From contig NC_087071.1 in NCBI RefSeq assembly GCF_963678635.1, positions 34,153,680-34,217,679 on the forward strand: a stretch of 64,000 bases of DNA, in the 5' to 3' direction. This DNA comes from Symsagittifera roscoffensis. Lineage: Eukaryota > Xenacoelomorpha > Acoela > Convolutidae. The translations under genes and the position numbers were made by a program. The notes beneath the pieces are model-generated. The model was not told the origin of the DNA. It ran no database searches and saw only the letters and a list, made by a program, of their open reading frames with translations. This document shows positions 41,776 through 53,440 of the stretch, piece after piece (position 1 is the first letter of the stretch; every line of letters begins with the position of its first letter).

Positions 41776-42930
41776 CTAAAAAATAAAGAGTTCTTCTTTT
41801 TTTTTTTTGGGGCATATTTTTCGAAATTGTGTTAAATCTGAACTATACTGTGTACTAGTGGTCGGTCCCAAAAAACAAAGTTCGCACTTCTCAGTGTTCA
41901 AGGTCAGGCCGTAATTTTGTTCCGATTTCAGAAAGTTTTTAGGGTCCCGGAGTACTACCATATAGTCGTCGGCTAAATTTCCATCATCTAAATACCAGAT
42001 GTTAATTTTCGACTCCAACTGTTTGACTAGTGTATGAATTGTTTCCGCAAAAAGGGGTGGGGCTTCAGGATTACCTTGCTGGGTTCCGTCTTCTGAAATT
42101 ATGACAGACCTTCCGTAAAATGGTAACTAGGTTTACCATACGCGCAATGGGTGTAATTATACAGTTCGGGGCGATTTGAATAAACATGATTTAGCATTGT
42201 TTCTCTATTTAGAGAGTTAAAGGCATTCTTTAAATCTAGTTTTAGAAAAAAAAACAGTGTATTTTGGATTGCCGTCGCGTTCAATTAGGTTTCGAGTCGA
42301 GTGCACAGCTATTTCTGCTCCTCGTTTGGTACCGCATCCTACCTGTACGTTTCCGAAAAAAATTTGTCGCTCGGAGAGGGCCTTGCTTCCAGCGCATTTA
42401 GACGCGTTACGTCTCAGCGTGTTGCCTATGGCAATCGGTCTCAAACTTCCGTTTATTTTTATGAGGGCGATAAGCTTTGCGCCAAAAAAGGAAGGTCTTA
42501 GGGGTTCGGGTATTTTGCCATCTCCAATGAAGTTTATCAGCTTAGTAAGCGATTTCAGAAAATTAAGTCCTGCACTGCCATTCAACTTACTAACAAGATC
42601 TTTAAAAACTTGAGGAACTACTTTAACAGGACCTGCTGCTGATCCGTTCGGAAAGGACATTAACGCTTTGTATAGGTCGAAATCGGTTACCAAAAAACTA
42701 TTCAATTGTTCTGGATTTGGCGCTGCAAATTTGGCTAGCTGAGGGTGCTTAGACATCAATTTTTGATAGTTATCAGTTGAAAAAAGAGCAATTTTGTCAT
42801 CCGAAGCAGCAGGCCTCATTCTTCCCTCTACATTTCCTTCATCGAGTTTACTACTTATTAGCTTTATTCTCTGCTCGAGGTCACTCAGAGGCGGGTTTGA
42901 AACTTGGGGATAGGGTTTTGGAAATGACAA
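41776..42930 (-). pseudogene. Non-LTR element: reverse transcriptase domain (unit 1)
   Basis: Read in at least three frames: 42930-42217 (RT motifs 0-2, including FPNGSAAGPVKVVPQ and RPIAIGNTLRR), 42284-42099 (KLDLKNAFNSLNRE, RT motif A with catalytic Asp), and 42018-41776 (WYLDDGN, motif C with the two catalytic Asp, then LNTEKCELCFLG). Frameshifts and stops separate them, so the enzyme is inactive as it stands. It is unit 1 of the tandem array and the only unit that keeps the downstream RLE part. Confidence 0.75.
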
Positions 42931-43713
42931 GTCATTTGATCAATTTTTTTTAGGGAAAGAGCTCATGCTTGTGGTCTGTTTGCGTCCAACTCTTTACGAT
43001 TGCTCCAAAAAAAACAAGAACGACGTTTAAAAACTTAGCCATTTTGTAACATCTTCTACATTGTAGACGATGACATTTATTTTGTCCGACAGACTTTTCG
43101 CCAAGGGAACACGCGAGTCTTTTGGTACTCTCTTGATTTTGACTGGACTTTAGGGGACTGAACTAACCCATGATGAGCGGTTAGTGGGAATTTTTCAAAT
43201 CAGCAAATAAAAAAATAAAGGACAATTAAATTAAAATTTAAAATCGAATTATAAAAATCAAAAACAAGGAACAATCTCACCCGAGCTTAGTAGGTCCAGC
43301 GGTGCACCACCAGACTCTTAGAGCCAGTTCCAGTTTCCCACTTCCCCACAGAAAGCCACTTGACAGACCTGTCTCTAAAATCCCTCAGAGGGCGCTCCAC
43401 AAACAGGCACAAACACCAATCATAACAAATCTATTTAATAAGTTTATCACAACAATTAGGCTAAAAGTATATGTTTGGATATGACGATCGGTGATGGAAA
43501 AAAGGTGGTCACATTTAATCATATGAAATTTATAATACATACCAGCTCAATTGCCCTTAAAATTGAGAGACGGTTTAATCTTATTTAATAGCAATGTTTA
43601 GATACGACAGACAATAAGTGATGGAAAAAAGGTGGAGCAAAGTTCGCCGATTGGAGATCCTAAAAAATGAGGAGTTCTTCTTTCGTTTTTATTTTTATTT
43701 TGGGGCATATTTT

Positions 43714-45240
43714 TCAAAACTGTGTTAAAACAGAACTATACTGTGTCCTAGTAGTCGGTCCCAAAAAACAAAGTTCGCACTTCTCAGTGTTCAAGCTCAG
43801 GCCGTAATTTTGTTCCAATTTTAGAATGTTTTTAAGGTCCCGGAGTACTACCATATAGTCGTCGGCTAAATTTCCATCATCTAAATACCAGATGTTAATT
43901 TTCGACTCCAACTGTTTGACTAGTGTATGAATTGTTTCCGCAAAAAGGGGTTACCATAGGGCTTAAGGATCACCTTGTTGAGTTCCGTCTTCTGAAATTA
44001 TGACAGAGCTTCCTTAAAAAAGTTAACTAGGTTGTTTCTCTATTTAGAGAGTTAAAGATATTCTTTAAATCTAGTTTAAAAAAAACAGTGCATTTTGGAT
44101 TGTCGTCGCGTTCAATTAGGTTTCGAAACGAGTGCGCAGCTATTTCTAATCCTCGTTTGGTACCGCATCCTACCTGTACGTTTCCGAAAAAAAATTTGTC
44201 GCTCGGAGAGGGCGTTGCTTCCAGCGCATTTAGACGCGTTACGTCTCAGCGTGTTGCCTATGGTTCACGGTCTCAACACTCCATTTATTTTTATGAGGGC
44301 GATAAGCTTTGCGCCAAAAAAGAAAGGTCTTAGGGGTTCGGGTATTTTGCCATCTCCAATGAGGTTTATCAGCTTAGTAAGCGATTTCAGAAAATTAAGT
44401 CCTGCACTGCCATTCAACTTACTAACAAGATCTAAAAACTTGAGGAACTATTTTATCAGAACCTGCTGCTGATCCGTTCGGAAAGGACATTAACGCTTTG
44501 TATAGGTCGAAATCGGTTACGAAAAAACTATTCTATTTTTTTGGATTTAGAGCTGCAAATTTGGCTAGCTGAGGGTGCTTAGACAACAATTTTTGATAGT
44601 TATCAGTTGAAAAGGAGCAATTTTGTCATCCGAAGTAGCAAGCCTTATTCCTCCCTCTACATTTCCATAATCGAGTTTACTATTTATTAGCTTCATTCTC
44701 TGCTCGAGGTCACTCAGAGGCGGGCTTGAAACTTGGGGATAGGGTTTTGAAAGTGACAAGTCATTTGCCCGATTTTTTTATTAAAGAGCTCATGCTTGTG
44801 GTCTGTTTGCGTCCAATTCTTTACGGTTGCACCAAAAAAAAACAAGAACGACGTTAAAAAAACTAGCCATCTTGTAAAATCTTCTACATTGTAGACGATG
44901 ACATTTATTTTGTCCGACAGACTTTTCGCCAAGGGAACACGCGAGTCTTTTGGTTTTCTCTTGAGTAATCGGACATTTGAGCTGATTGTATTAACATAAT
45001 TGTCTAGCACTAAATCATTAACTATTGTTGCTTCATTAACAGATTTTACATCAACGCATAAAAGACACTGAAACCATTGGGTTTACTTAGAGTCATTAAG
45101 AGAAATATTTACGCAACTGAAATGATACCAACTAGAACAACAATCACATCTATTCCAATTTATCAGTCCTGAAGGTCTTAAGCAATCTTTGCTGGTACAC
45201 TCTTTATTGTTCTACCTCATCTTGACGCAGCATAAAGGTT
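43714..45240 (-). pseudogene. Array unit 2: PHD finger plus RT remnant
   Basis: Minus-strand coding remnant. A PHD-like finger lies at about 45200-45060 (CDCCSSWYHFSCVNIS, then W-X-C-X2-C), followed by a linker (45010-44714), RT N-terminal motifs (44600-44220) and the YLDDG motif (43892-43866). Stops and a 66-bp deletion disrupt it. PHD fingers usually bind histone H3 tails; in a retroelement they might guide integration or chromatin contact, which is inference. Confidence 0.6.
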
Positions 45241-45826
45241 AAAAAAAGAATTTTGACTCGACTTTAGGGGACTGAACTAACCCATGATGAGCGGTTAGTG
45301 GGAATTTTTTAAATCAGCAAATAAAAAAAAAAGGACAATTAAATTAAAATTTAAAATCGAATTATAAAAATCAAAAACAAGGAACATTCTCACCCGAGCT
45401 CAGTAGGTCCAGCGGTGTACCACCAGACTCTTAGAGCCAGTTCCAGTTTCCCACTTCCCCACAGAAAGCCACTTGACAGACCTGTCTCTAAAATCCCTCA
45501 GAGGGCGCTCCACAAACAGGCACAAACACCAATCATAACAAATCTATTTAATAAGTTTATCATAACAATTAGTCTAAAAGTATATGTTTGGATATGACGA
45601 TCGGTGATGGAAAAAAGGTGGTCGCATTTAATCATAAGAAATTTATAATACATACCAGCTCAATTGCCCCTAAAATTGAGAGACGGTTTAAACTTATTTA
45701 ATAGCAATGTTTAGATATGACAGACAATAAGTGATGGAAAAAAGGTGGGGCAAAGTTCGCCGATTGGAGATCCTAAAAAATCAGGAGTTCTTCTTTCGTT
45801 TTTATTTTTATTTTGGGGCATATTTT

Positions 45827-47350
45827 TCAAAATTGTGTTAAAACTGAATTATACTGTGTACTAGTAGTCGGTCCCAAAAAACAAAGTTCGCACTTCTCAG
45901 TGTTCAAGCTCAGGCCGTAATTTTGTTCCAATTTTAGAATGTTTTTAAGGTCCCGGAGTACTACCATATAGTCGTCGGCTAAATTTCCATCATCTAAATA
46001 CCAGATGTTAATTTTCGACTCCAACTGTTTGACTAGTGTATGAATTGTTCCCGCCAAAAGGGTTACCATAGGGCTTAAGGATCACCTTGTTGAGTTCCGT
46101 CTTCTGAAATTATGACAGAGCTTCCTTAAAAAAGTTAACTAGGTTGTTTCTCTATTTAGAGAGTTAAAGATATTCTTTAAATCTAGTTTAAAAAAAACAG
46201 TGCATTTTGGATTGTCGTCGCGTTCAATTAGGTTTCGAAACGAGTGCGCAGCTATTTCTAATCCTCGTTTGGTACCGCATCCTACCTGTACGTTTCCGAA
46301 AAAAAAATTGTCGCTCGGAGAGGGCGTTGCTTCCAGCGCATTTAGACGCGTTACGTCTCAGCGTGTTGCCTATGGTAATCGGTCTCAACACCCCATTTAT
46401 TTTTATGAGGGCGATAAGCTTTGCGCCAAAAAAGAAAGGTCTTAGGGGTTCGGGTATTTTGCCATCTCCAATGAGGTTTATCAGCTTTGTAAGCGATTTC
46501 AGAAAATTAAGTCCTGCACTGCCATTCAACTTACTAACAAGATCTTTAAAAACTTGAGGAACTATTTTATCAGAACCTGCTGCTGATCCGTTCGGAAAGG
46601 ACATTAACGCTTTGTATAGGTCGAAATCGGTTACGAAAAAACTATTCTACTTTTTTGGATTTGGAGCTGCAAATTTGGCTAGCTGAGGGTGCTTAGACAA
46701 CAATTTTTGATAGTTATCAGTTGAAAAGGAGCAATTTTGTCATCCGAAGTAGCAAGCCTTATTCCTCCCTCTACATTTCCTTCATCGAGTTTACTATTTA
46801 TTAGCTTTATTCTCTGCTCGAGGTCACTCAGAGGCGGGCTTGAAACTTGGGGATAGGGTTTTGAAAGTGACAAGTCATTTGCCCGATTTTTTTATTAAAG
46901 AGCTCATGCTTGTGGTCTGTTTGCGTCCAATTCTTTACGGTTGCACCAAAAAAAAAAACAAGAACGACGTTAAAAAAACTAGCCATCTTGTAAAATCTTC
47001 TACATTGTAGACGATGACATTTATTTTGTCCGACAGACTTATCGCCAAGGGAACACGCGAGTCTTTTGGTTTTCTCTTGAGTAATCGAACATTTGAGCTG
47101 GTTGTATTAACATAATTGTCTAGCACTAAATCATTACCTATTGTTGCTTCATTAACAGATTTTACATCAACGCATAAAAGACACTGAAACCATTGGGTTT
47201 ACTTAGAGTCATTAAGAGAAATATTTACGCAACTGAAATGATACCAACTAGAACAACAATCACATCTAATCCAATTTATCAGTCCTGAAGGTCTTAAGCA
47301 ATCTTTGCTGGTACACTCTTTATTGTTCTACCTCATCTTGACGCAGCATA
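45827..47350 (-). pseudogene. Array unit 3: PHD finger plus RT remnant
   Basis: Nearly identical to unit 2, with the same 66-bp deletion and the same PHD-like finger (about 47310-47170). The RT motifs FPNGSAAG and GAKLIALIK are in one frame over 46604-46224, and the YLDDG motif at about 46005-45979. Non-functional as read. Confidence 0.6.
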
Positions 47351-47941
47351 AAGGTTAAAAAAAGAATTTTGACTCGACTTTAGGGGACTGAACTAACCCA
47401 TGATGAGCGGTTAGTGGGAATTTTTTAAATCAGCAAATAAAAAAAAAGGACAATTAAATTAAAATTTAAAATCGAATTATAAAAATCAAAAACAAGGAAC
47501 ATTCTCACCCGAGCTCAGTAGGTCCAGCGGTGTACCACCAGACTCTTAGAGCCAGTTCCAGTTTCCCACTTCCCCACAGAAAGCCAATTGACAGACCTGT
47601 CTCTAAAATCCCTCAGAGGGCGCTCCACAAACAGGCACAAACACCAATCATAACAAATCTATTTAATAAGTTTATCATAACAATTAGTCTAAAAGTATAT
47701 GTTTGGATATGACGATCGGTGATGGAAAAAAGGTGGTCGCATTTAATCATAAGAAATTTATAATACATACCAGCTCAATTGCCCCTAAAATTGAGAGACG
47801 GTTTAAACTTATTTAATAGCAATGTTTAGATATGACAGACAATAAGTGATGGAAAAAAGGTGGGGCAAAGTTCGCCGATTGGAGATCCTAAAAAATCAGG
47901 AGTTCTTCTTTCGTTTTTATTTTTATTTTGGGGCATATTTT

Positions 47942-48748
47942 TCAAAATTGTGTTAAAACTGAATTATACTGTGTACTAGTAGTCGGTCCCAAAAAACAAA
48001 GTTCGCACTTCTCAGTGTTCAAGCTCAGTTGTTCCAATTTTAGAATGTTTTTAAGGTCCCGGAGTACTACCATATAGTCGTCGGCTAAATTTCCATCATC
48101 TAAATACCAGATGTTAATTTTCGACTCCAACTGTTTGACTAGTGTATGAATTGTTTCCGCAAAAAGGGGTGGGGCTTCAGGATCACCTTGTTGAGATCCG
48201 TCGTCTTCTGAAATTATGACAGAGCTTCCTTAAAAAAGGTAACTAGGTTTACCATACGCGCAATGGGTGTAATTATACAATTCGGGGCGATATGAATAAA
48301 CATGATTCAGCATTGTTTCTCTATTTAGAGAGTTAAAAGCATTCTTTAAATTTAGTTTAAAAAAAACAGTGCATTTTGGATTGTCGTCGCGTTCAATTAG
48401 GTTTCGAAACGAGTGCGCAGCTATTTCTAATCCTTGTTTGGTACCGCATCCTACCTGTACGTTTCCGAAAAAAAATTTATCGCTCGGAGAGGGCCTTGCT
48501 TCCAGCGCATTTAGACGCGTTACGTCTCAGCGTGTTGCCTATGGCAATCGGTCTCAACCCTCCATTTATCTTTATGAGGGCGATATGCTTTCCGCAAAAA
48601 AGAAAGGTCTTAGGGGTTCGGGTATTTTGCCATCTCCAATGAGGTTTATCAGCTTAGTAAGCGATTTCAGAAAATTAAGTCCTGCACTGCCATTCGACTT
48701 AATAACAAGATCTTTAAAAACTTGAGGAACTATTTTATCAGGACCTGC
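47942..48748 (-). pseudogene. Array unit 4: truncated RT remnant
   Basis: Keeps the YLDDG motif (about 48113-48086) and the RT motif A region without the 66-bp deletion seen in units 2-3, but has its own short deletion next to the YLDDG part (about 48027). It is cut at 48748, where PLE sequence begins, so the upstream RT and PHD parts are missing. Confidence 0.6.
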
Positions 48749-50208
48749 TGCGAATCAGGCGGTGCACAGCTTCCAAATGAGACTCTTGAGGCCTGAGATA
48801 AGCCAGGCAAATGCGGATAGGGCCAATGCATCGGGTAACCTAGCAAAAGCAAGGGAGGTAGTGAGAAGGGATATAGATGAGAAATGGTGGCCTTCAATAA
48901 TATTCTATCTGAACCTGCAAGCAAGGTGTAGAGTCAAAAACCTGATAAGCCGACACAAGAAAAATCTTGAAAAACTTTCGGAAAGACAGGATAGACTATT
49001 AATTAACTTGAGTGAAATGTCAATTAAAACTTCAGTTGAAGTAGTTTCGCCGCTTTGGGTGCGGTAGTCTTAAGTTTTGGACCAAAACATCCGGTACGAG
49101 ACAAAACATCCGGTATTGAGATTAAAGCAGCTGCAAAGACATATGCTAAGAATGTGAAACATACCCCCTCTGACAAAGGTTTTGTAAAAGCCAGAAAGTA
49201 TTTGAAGGACAACAGTCTTCTGGCAGTGCCGTTTGATAAGGGGTGGGGTTTTTGTGTAATGAAAAAGGAGACATATGAGAAAAAACTGGCAGATTTATTA
49301 CAGGCAGAACAATTTAGTGAGAGGAAGAATCTGGCAGACAGCGTGATTATGAAAAATGAAAAAGACATAAACAAAGAATTACTCGCCATCAAAAAGAAGG
49401 ACGAGATTAGCGAAGCTCTGTATACTAGGTTGAGATCAACGGGAGCGCAGCCGGCTAGGCTGTATGGATTAGCAAAAGTACACAAACAAGGCACACCACT
49501 TCGTCCCGTCCTTTCTTCACCTGGTAGCTCATATGACAACCTAAAGAAAACATTGGCAAAGTACTTTGATGAAATTGATGGGGGCAAACATAGAAACCAA
49601 CACTCAAATGGCCAGGGAGATCTTGGAGAAAACTGAATTGGACTCTGACGAGAATATAATCTCCCTTGATGTAAAGAGTTTGTACACTAATGTCCCGCTC
49701 AAGGAAGTGGTTGAAATAGCCCTGAGGAGATTATATGAGCAAGTCAACCCTCCGAAATCATCTCGCAAGACAATGAAAAAACTACTGAATTTGGCAGTGA
49801 GTAAGGAACACTTTAAGTACAATGGTATGTGGTATGTACAAAAAGACGGTTTAGCAATGGGCGCCTCCCTTCAGGTAATATTGGCAAATTTGTTGCTCAA
49901 AGAATACGAACCTGCATTAAAGAAAGAACTGCCAAAATCGACTGTGCTAAATGAGGACAACAAGGAGGTCTGCCCTGGATGTCAAAAAAGGTGACATATC
50001 GGACAAAAGGGGTAGAATGCGAAGCTATCGGACAAAAGGGGTTCATTGTTTGAATTGGTTCCACTTAGGGTGTGGTAACATATCGGAATCCGAATACGCA
50101 GACATCGCTGAAACAGTATGGTATTGCATGACTTGCAAAAAACAACAGGAAGCAGATCGGACTGTGAATGGTGTTATAACTTTACTTTCCATAGGGGCAT
50201 GTTGTTGA
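48749..50208 (+). pseudogene. Penelope-like element copy 1: N-terminal region and RT with PHD-like insert
   Basis: Plus-strand, three frames. 48762-49067 is the N-terminal helical region; 49055-49636 has DKGWGFCVMKKE and ARLYGLAKVHKQGTPLRPV, typical of PLE reverse transcriptases; 49566-49994 has LDVKSLYTNVPL (motif A, catalytic Asp) and DGLAMGASL (motif B). After motif B, where motif C (YVDD) should follow, a PHD-like finger is inserted (CPGC ... LNWFHLGC ... WYCMTC, 49970-50140). Here the finger is damaged by a tandem duplication (ATCGGACAAAAGGGGT twice, 50003-50042) and the element is cut at about 50172. Motif C, the connector and the GIY-YIG endonuclease are missing. Confidence 0.78.
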
Positions 50209-50850
50209 AGAGCATAACACTAAAAAAATGGTTTGTGCGTCTGTAAATTGATACAATTGAAACTAAGGAAGAGCAGTAAGAGTTTGACAAAACTCCACTT
50301 TCCGGTAATTATTTTCATCGAAGTTGAAAACAATTTTTGGCGCGTTTTACAAGAAAGTACAATAGATACTAGGTGGACTGTATACATCAAAGTATATAAC
50401 AATACAGTACAAAATACTAGCAAACAATGATCGGGAATTTAAACAAAAACATTTAACAGAGAAAGTACACGAATTTTTTAGGTTAAAAGAATGTTCATTT
50501 TTGAACCAGAGAGTTTTTCAGGTCTCTTGAGAAAATGGGTAGGTTAGATTTAAAGCTTAAGATATTCAGTTTTATAAGTTCGTTTGCAGTACGGACATCC
50601 CTGATGAAGAAATTGTTGTCAGATTTGAATCGTCTTGTATGTTTAAATGCAAACTGATTTGTACTAGAAGAACTAAAATTATAGTCTATGTATAATAACA
50701 CTAAAATTATAGTCTATGTATAACATGGCTAAAAGTTAAAAAACTGACTTGTCAGAATCAAAAATATTCCCAATCGAATTTTTATAACCTTGAAAGAACA
50801 AAAAGCGAAAAAAATTTTTTCAGAAATTTACAGGAAAATGTTATCGATGA
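50172..50850. repeat. Left arm of a long inverted repeat (with 54715-55440)
   Basis: Reverse-complement match to 54715-55440: shared segments include the region around GTTGAAGAGCATAACACT, a small coding-like stretch (50495-50701 minus, with RRFKSDNNFF and FKSNLPIFSRDLK, resembling the C-terminal tail of a LINE RT), and the start of a PLE 3' UTR from 50699. The two arms lie about 3.9 kb apart and flank PLE copy 2. Confidence 0.7.
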
Positions 50851-51429
50851 TTACATAATTATATTATGTAATTACAGCTGTTTAAATTTGATTGGTTGAA
50901 AAGTTTTAGAGCTTTTTAGACATCTTTCTCATTTTTCAGATCTTTGATCGTTTTTTAATTATTGTAAAAAATTTTAATCCTGATGATGCACAAAATATAT
51001 CTAAATACGTCTGAATTAACATGTTAAATTTCTTACACTTAGATATTTAGTCTCGAACTAAATAACTTTTATGGGTGATTATATCATACATTAATTGAAT
51101 AATTGGCAGAAAGAAAACTTTGAAAACTCGAGCACGTGCTTCAGCAAAAACCCATATTGCTTATCTAATTTGTGATTTTGAAAAAATATAAAGTTTGCTT
51201 TGACAAGCCTCAAAAACCAGATCAATTTGCTTTATTTGATGTGGAGTCAAACTCGAAGGATTATGAAATGCCTACAGATGCTCAACATGCTTCCTATCTG
51301 CTACGAACTTATTCGTACTGATGTCACTTTGTTATAGAAAATTTGGCACAAAAAAGTCGACACCACGGCTGAATTGGAATTGATTAGGTCCATAAATTCT
51401 CTTCGTTCTAAGAAATTTAAAATGTTAAT
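50851..51429. other. AT-rich stretch, partly PLE 3' UTR, no gene
   Basis: The first 160 bases continue a PLE-type 3' UTR in plus orientation, mirrored by 51430-51739 in minus orientation, so the block 50699-51740 is itself an inverted pair. The middle (51010-51430) shows no recognisable coding or RNA feature. Confidence 0.5.
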
Positions 51430-53440
51430 TCAAACGTTTTCGCACATTTTGCGCATCAACAAGATTAAATTTTCTACAATATCCACAAAACGATCAAAGA
51501 TCTGAAAAAATAGAAACATGTCTAAAACGCTTTAAAACTTTCTGACCCATCAAATTTAAACAAATGTAATCACATAAAAATTTACGTAATCAATAATAAC
51601 ATTTTCCTGTCAATTTCTGATAGTTTTTTTCGCTTTTTGTTCTTTCAAGTTTATAAAACTTCGATTCGGGAATATTTTTGATTCTGACTTGTCAGTTTCT
51701 TAACTTTTCGCCATGTTAAACATAGACTATAATTTTAGTGTGAAATCCTGGCTCCTGAATTCATCGCGTGTGTTGATCATCGGCCTCTCCCTCCAAATAT
51801 GCAAAGCCTCTAGTATGAGTAGCTTATGAGTGTTGGCTGTTTGGTCTATAATCTCTGACTTCAGCTCAGCAGTACCACCTACCTCCTTATCACACTCTAA
51901 CAAGGGTTGCCCTACTGGGGAGTTGCGGTGTTCATCGACCCTCGTGGCAAAATGCCGGACTGTCTGGCCGACATAGGTGGAGTTACATTCACTACATGTA
52001 AGCTTATACACAACTTTGGATCTCAGTTCACAAGCAAAGGAATTTTTTAGAGATGGCAAGCATGTTTTCAATTTTCCTGTTGTAAAAATTATTTGTGCAG
52101 CTAACAGTTGAGATAGATTGCCTCGATATTGCATTGTGAAAAGGGGGTAAGTCTTTTAACCAATTATCATTTCTCGGTTCTGATGCCTTCGGCTCTAAAT
52201 TTTTCTTTCCCTCAATGATCTTGGTTAGAATTTCAAACACTACCCTGTCCGATCAATTTTTCGGATATTGATTTTCAATCCATTGTTTCCGAATTTTTTC
52301 CAATACCTGGTCAAAATTTTCTCATTTTGAGGTACTTCTGAAAACAATATAAACCTTCCCTTCAATGACGTTTCCTTTTTACTTCAAAGATGCGTGCGCA
52401 ATCTATGAAATTTAGAATGGTGCCGGTATCAGTGGGTTTTTGGTACCATCCACATGTGACCTTTTTTCCTGAGTCCACGTTGACATTTAGATCCAAAAAG
52501 GCCAAATTACCGCTAAAATCAAGTATGTCGTCAATATATCTTAGAAAAATTTTAACACCATTCTCAGCCCGATCTGCTTCCTGTTGTTTTTTGCAAGCAA
52601 TGAAATACCATACTGTTTCAGCGATGTATGCGTAATCGGATTCCGATATGTTACCATACCCTAAGTGGTACCAATTCAAACAAGCTTCGCATTCTACCCC
52701 TTCAGTCCAATATTTCACCTTTTTTGGACATCCAGGGCAGACCTCCTTGTTACCCTCATTTAGCACAGTCAATTTTGGTACTTCTTTCTTTAATGCAGGT
52801 TCGTATTGTTTGAGCCACAAAATGTTAAAAACCTTTCAGTTTCTTCTCATATGCCTCCTTTCCCATTACACAAAAACCCACGCCCTTATCGAACGGCACT
52901 GTCAGAAGACCATTGTCCTTCAAGTACTTTCTGGCTTTTTCAACACCTCTGTTAGAGGGGGTCTGTTTCACATTGTCAGCATAACTCTTTGCAGCTGCTT
53001 CAATCTCACATAAAATTTCTCCGATAATCTATTTAATTCTTCGATACAGACAAAAAACTGTCAAAGTCCGCAAGGAAGTGAATTTCATTAAGTTTGTCTC
53101 GTACCGGATGTTTTGGTCCAAAACTTAAGACTATCGCACCCAAAGCGGCGAAACCACTCCATCTAAAGTTCTAACTGACAATTCATTCAAGATTATTAAT
53201 AGTCTATCCTGTCTTTCCGAAAGTTTTTCAAGCTTTTTCTTGAGTCTGCTTATCAGGTTATTGACACTACACATTGCTTGCAGGTTCAGATAGACTATTA
53301 TTGAAGACCACCAATTCTCATCTATACCCCTTCTCACTACCTCCCTTGCTTTTTCTAGGTTACCCGATGCCTTGGCCCTATCCGCATTTGCCTGGCTTAT
53401 CTCAGGTCTCAAGAGTCTCATTTCGAAGCTGTGCACAGCT
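51430..53440 (-). pseudogene. Penelope-like element copy 2: RT remnant with PHD-like insert, GIY-YIG endonuclease and 3' UTR
   Basis: Minus strand. N-terminal region 53436-53131; a short RT piece (KGVGFCVMGKE near 52880); an internal deletion of about 600 bp removing RT motifs A and B; then 52820-52362 with the PHD-like insert (CPGC ... LNWYHLG ... ) running directly into FLRYIDDIL, RT motif C, then FLDLNVNV. The GIY-YIG endonuclease is at 52060-51727 (VVYKLTCSECNSTYVGQT, then RVDEH and a downstream Glu), ending FTLKL-stop. The 3' UTR runs to about 51430. The finger has lost one cysteine (HLGY) and a second near the end, so it is decayed. Together with copy 1 it shows the insert is a regular part of this PLE family. 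Confidence 0.78.

Larger units (their letters stand above)
40494..43144 (-). mobile_element. RLE-type non-LTR retrotransposon, degraded, interrupted by element B
   Basis: Minus-strand fragments in order: RT fingers/palm (42930-41776, with NGSAAG, GAKLIALIK and YLDDGN motifs), connection with a CCHC motif (about 41110-41050), a PD-(D/E)XK-like restriction-type endonuclease (RPDG near 40899-40910, CDVTVVD near 40870) and a C-terminal tail (TEEPREGSFLKQRISLAIQ, 40630-40570). The order RT, CCHC, RLE is that of site-specific or early-branching non-LTR elements. Element B inserted into its tail at 40493/40494. Confidence 0.7.
41752..48748 (-). repeat. Tandem array of a non-LTR retrotransposon fragment, period about 2.1 kb
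   Basis: The same junction sequence (GCAAAGTTCGCCGATTGGAG) recurs at about 41752, 43635, 45749 and 47864, giving units of about 1883, 2114, 2115 and a truncated 885 bp. Each has an RT fragment with the YLDDG motif, a PHD/N-terminal coding part (units 2 and 3) and a 500-bp non-coding segment with two internal sub-repeats (GTGATGGAAAAAAGGTGG). Units 2 and 3 share a 66-bp deletion in the RT that units 1 and 4 lack, so they are the most recent duplication. The array ends abruptly at 48748 against a PLE. Confidence 0.85.

Noticed and set aside
50699-51740. Possible CACTA-type DNA transposon (CACTA...TAGTG ends with long inverted repeats)
   Set aside because: At PLE copy 2 the CACTAAAATTATAG end is the last codons and stop of the PLE protein, and no matching target-site duplication is seen; it is an inverted pair of PLE 3' ends.
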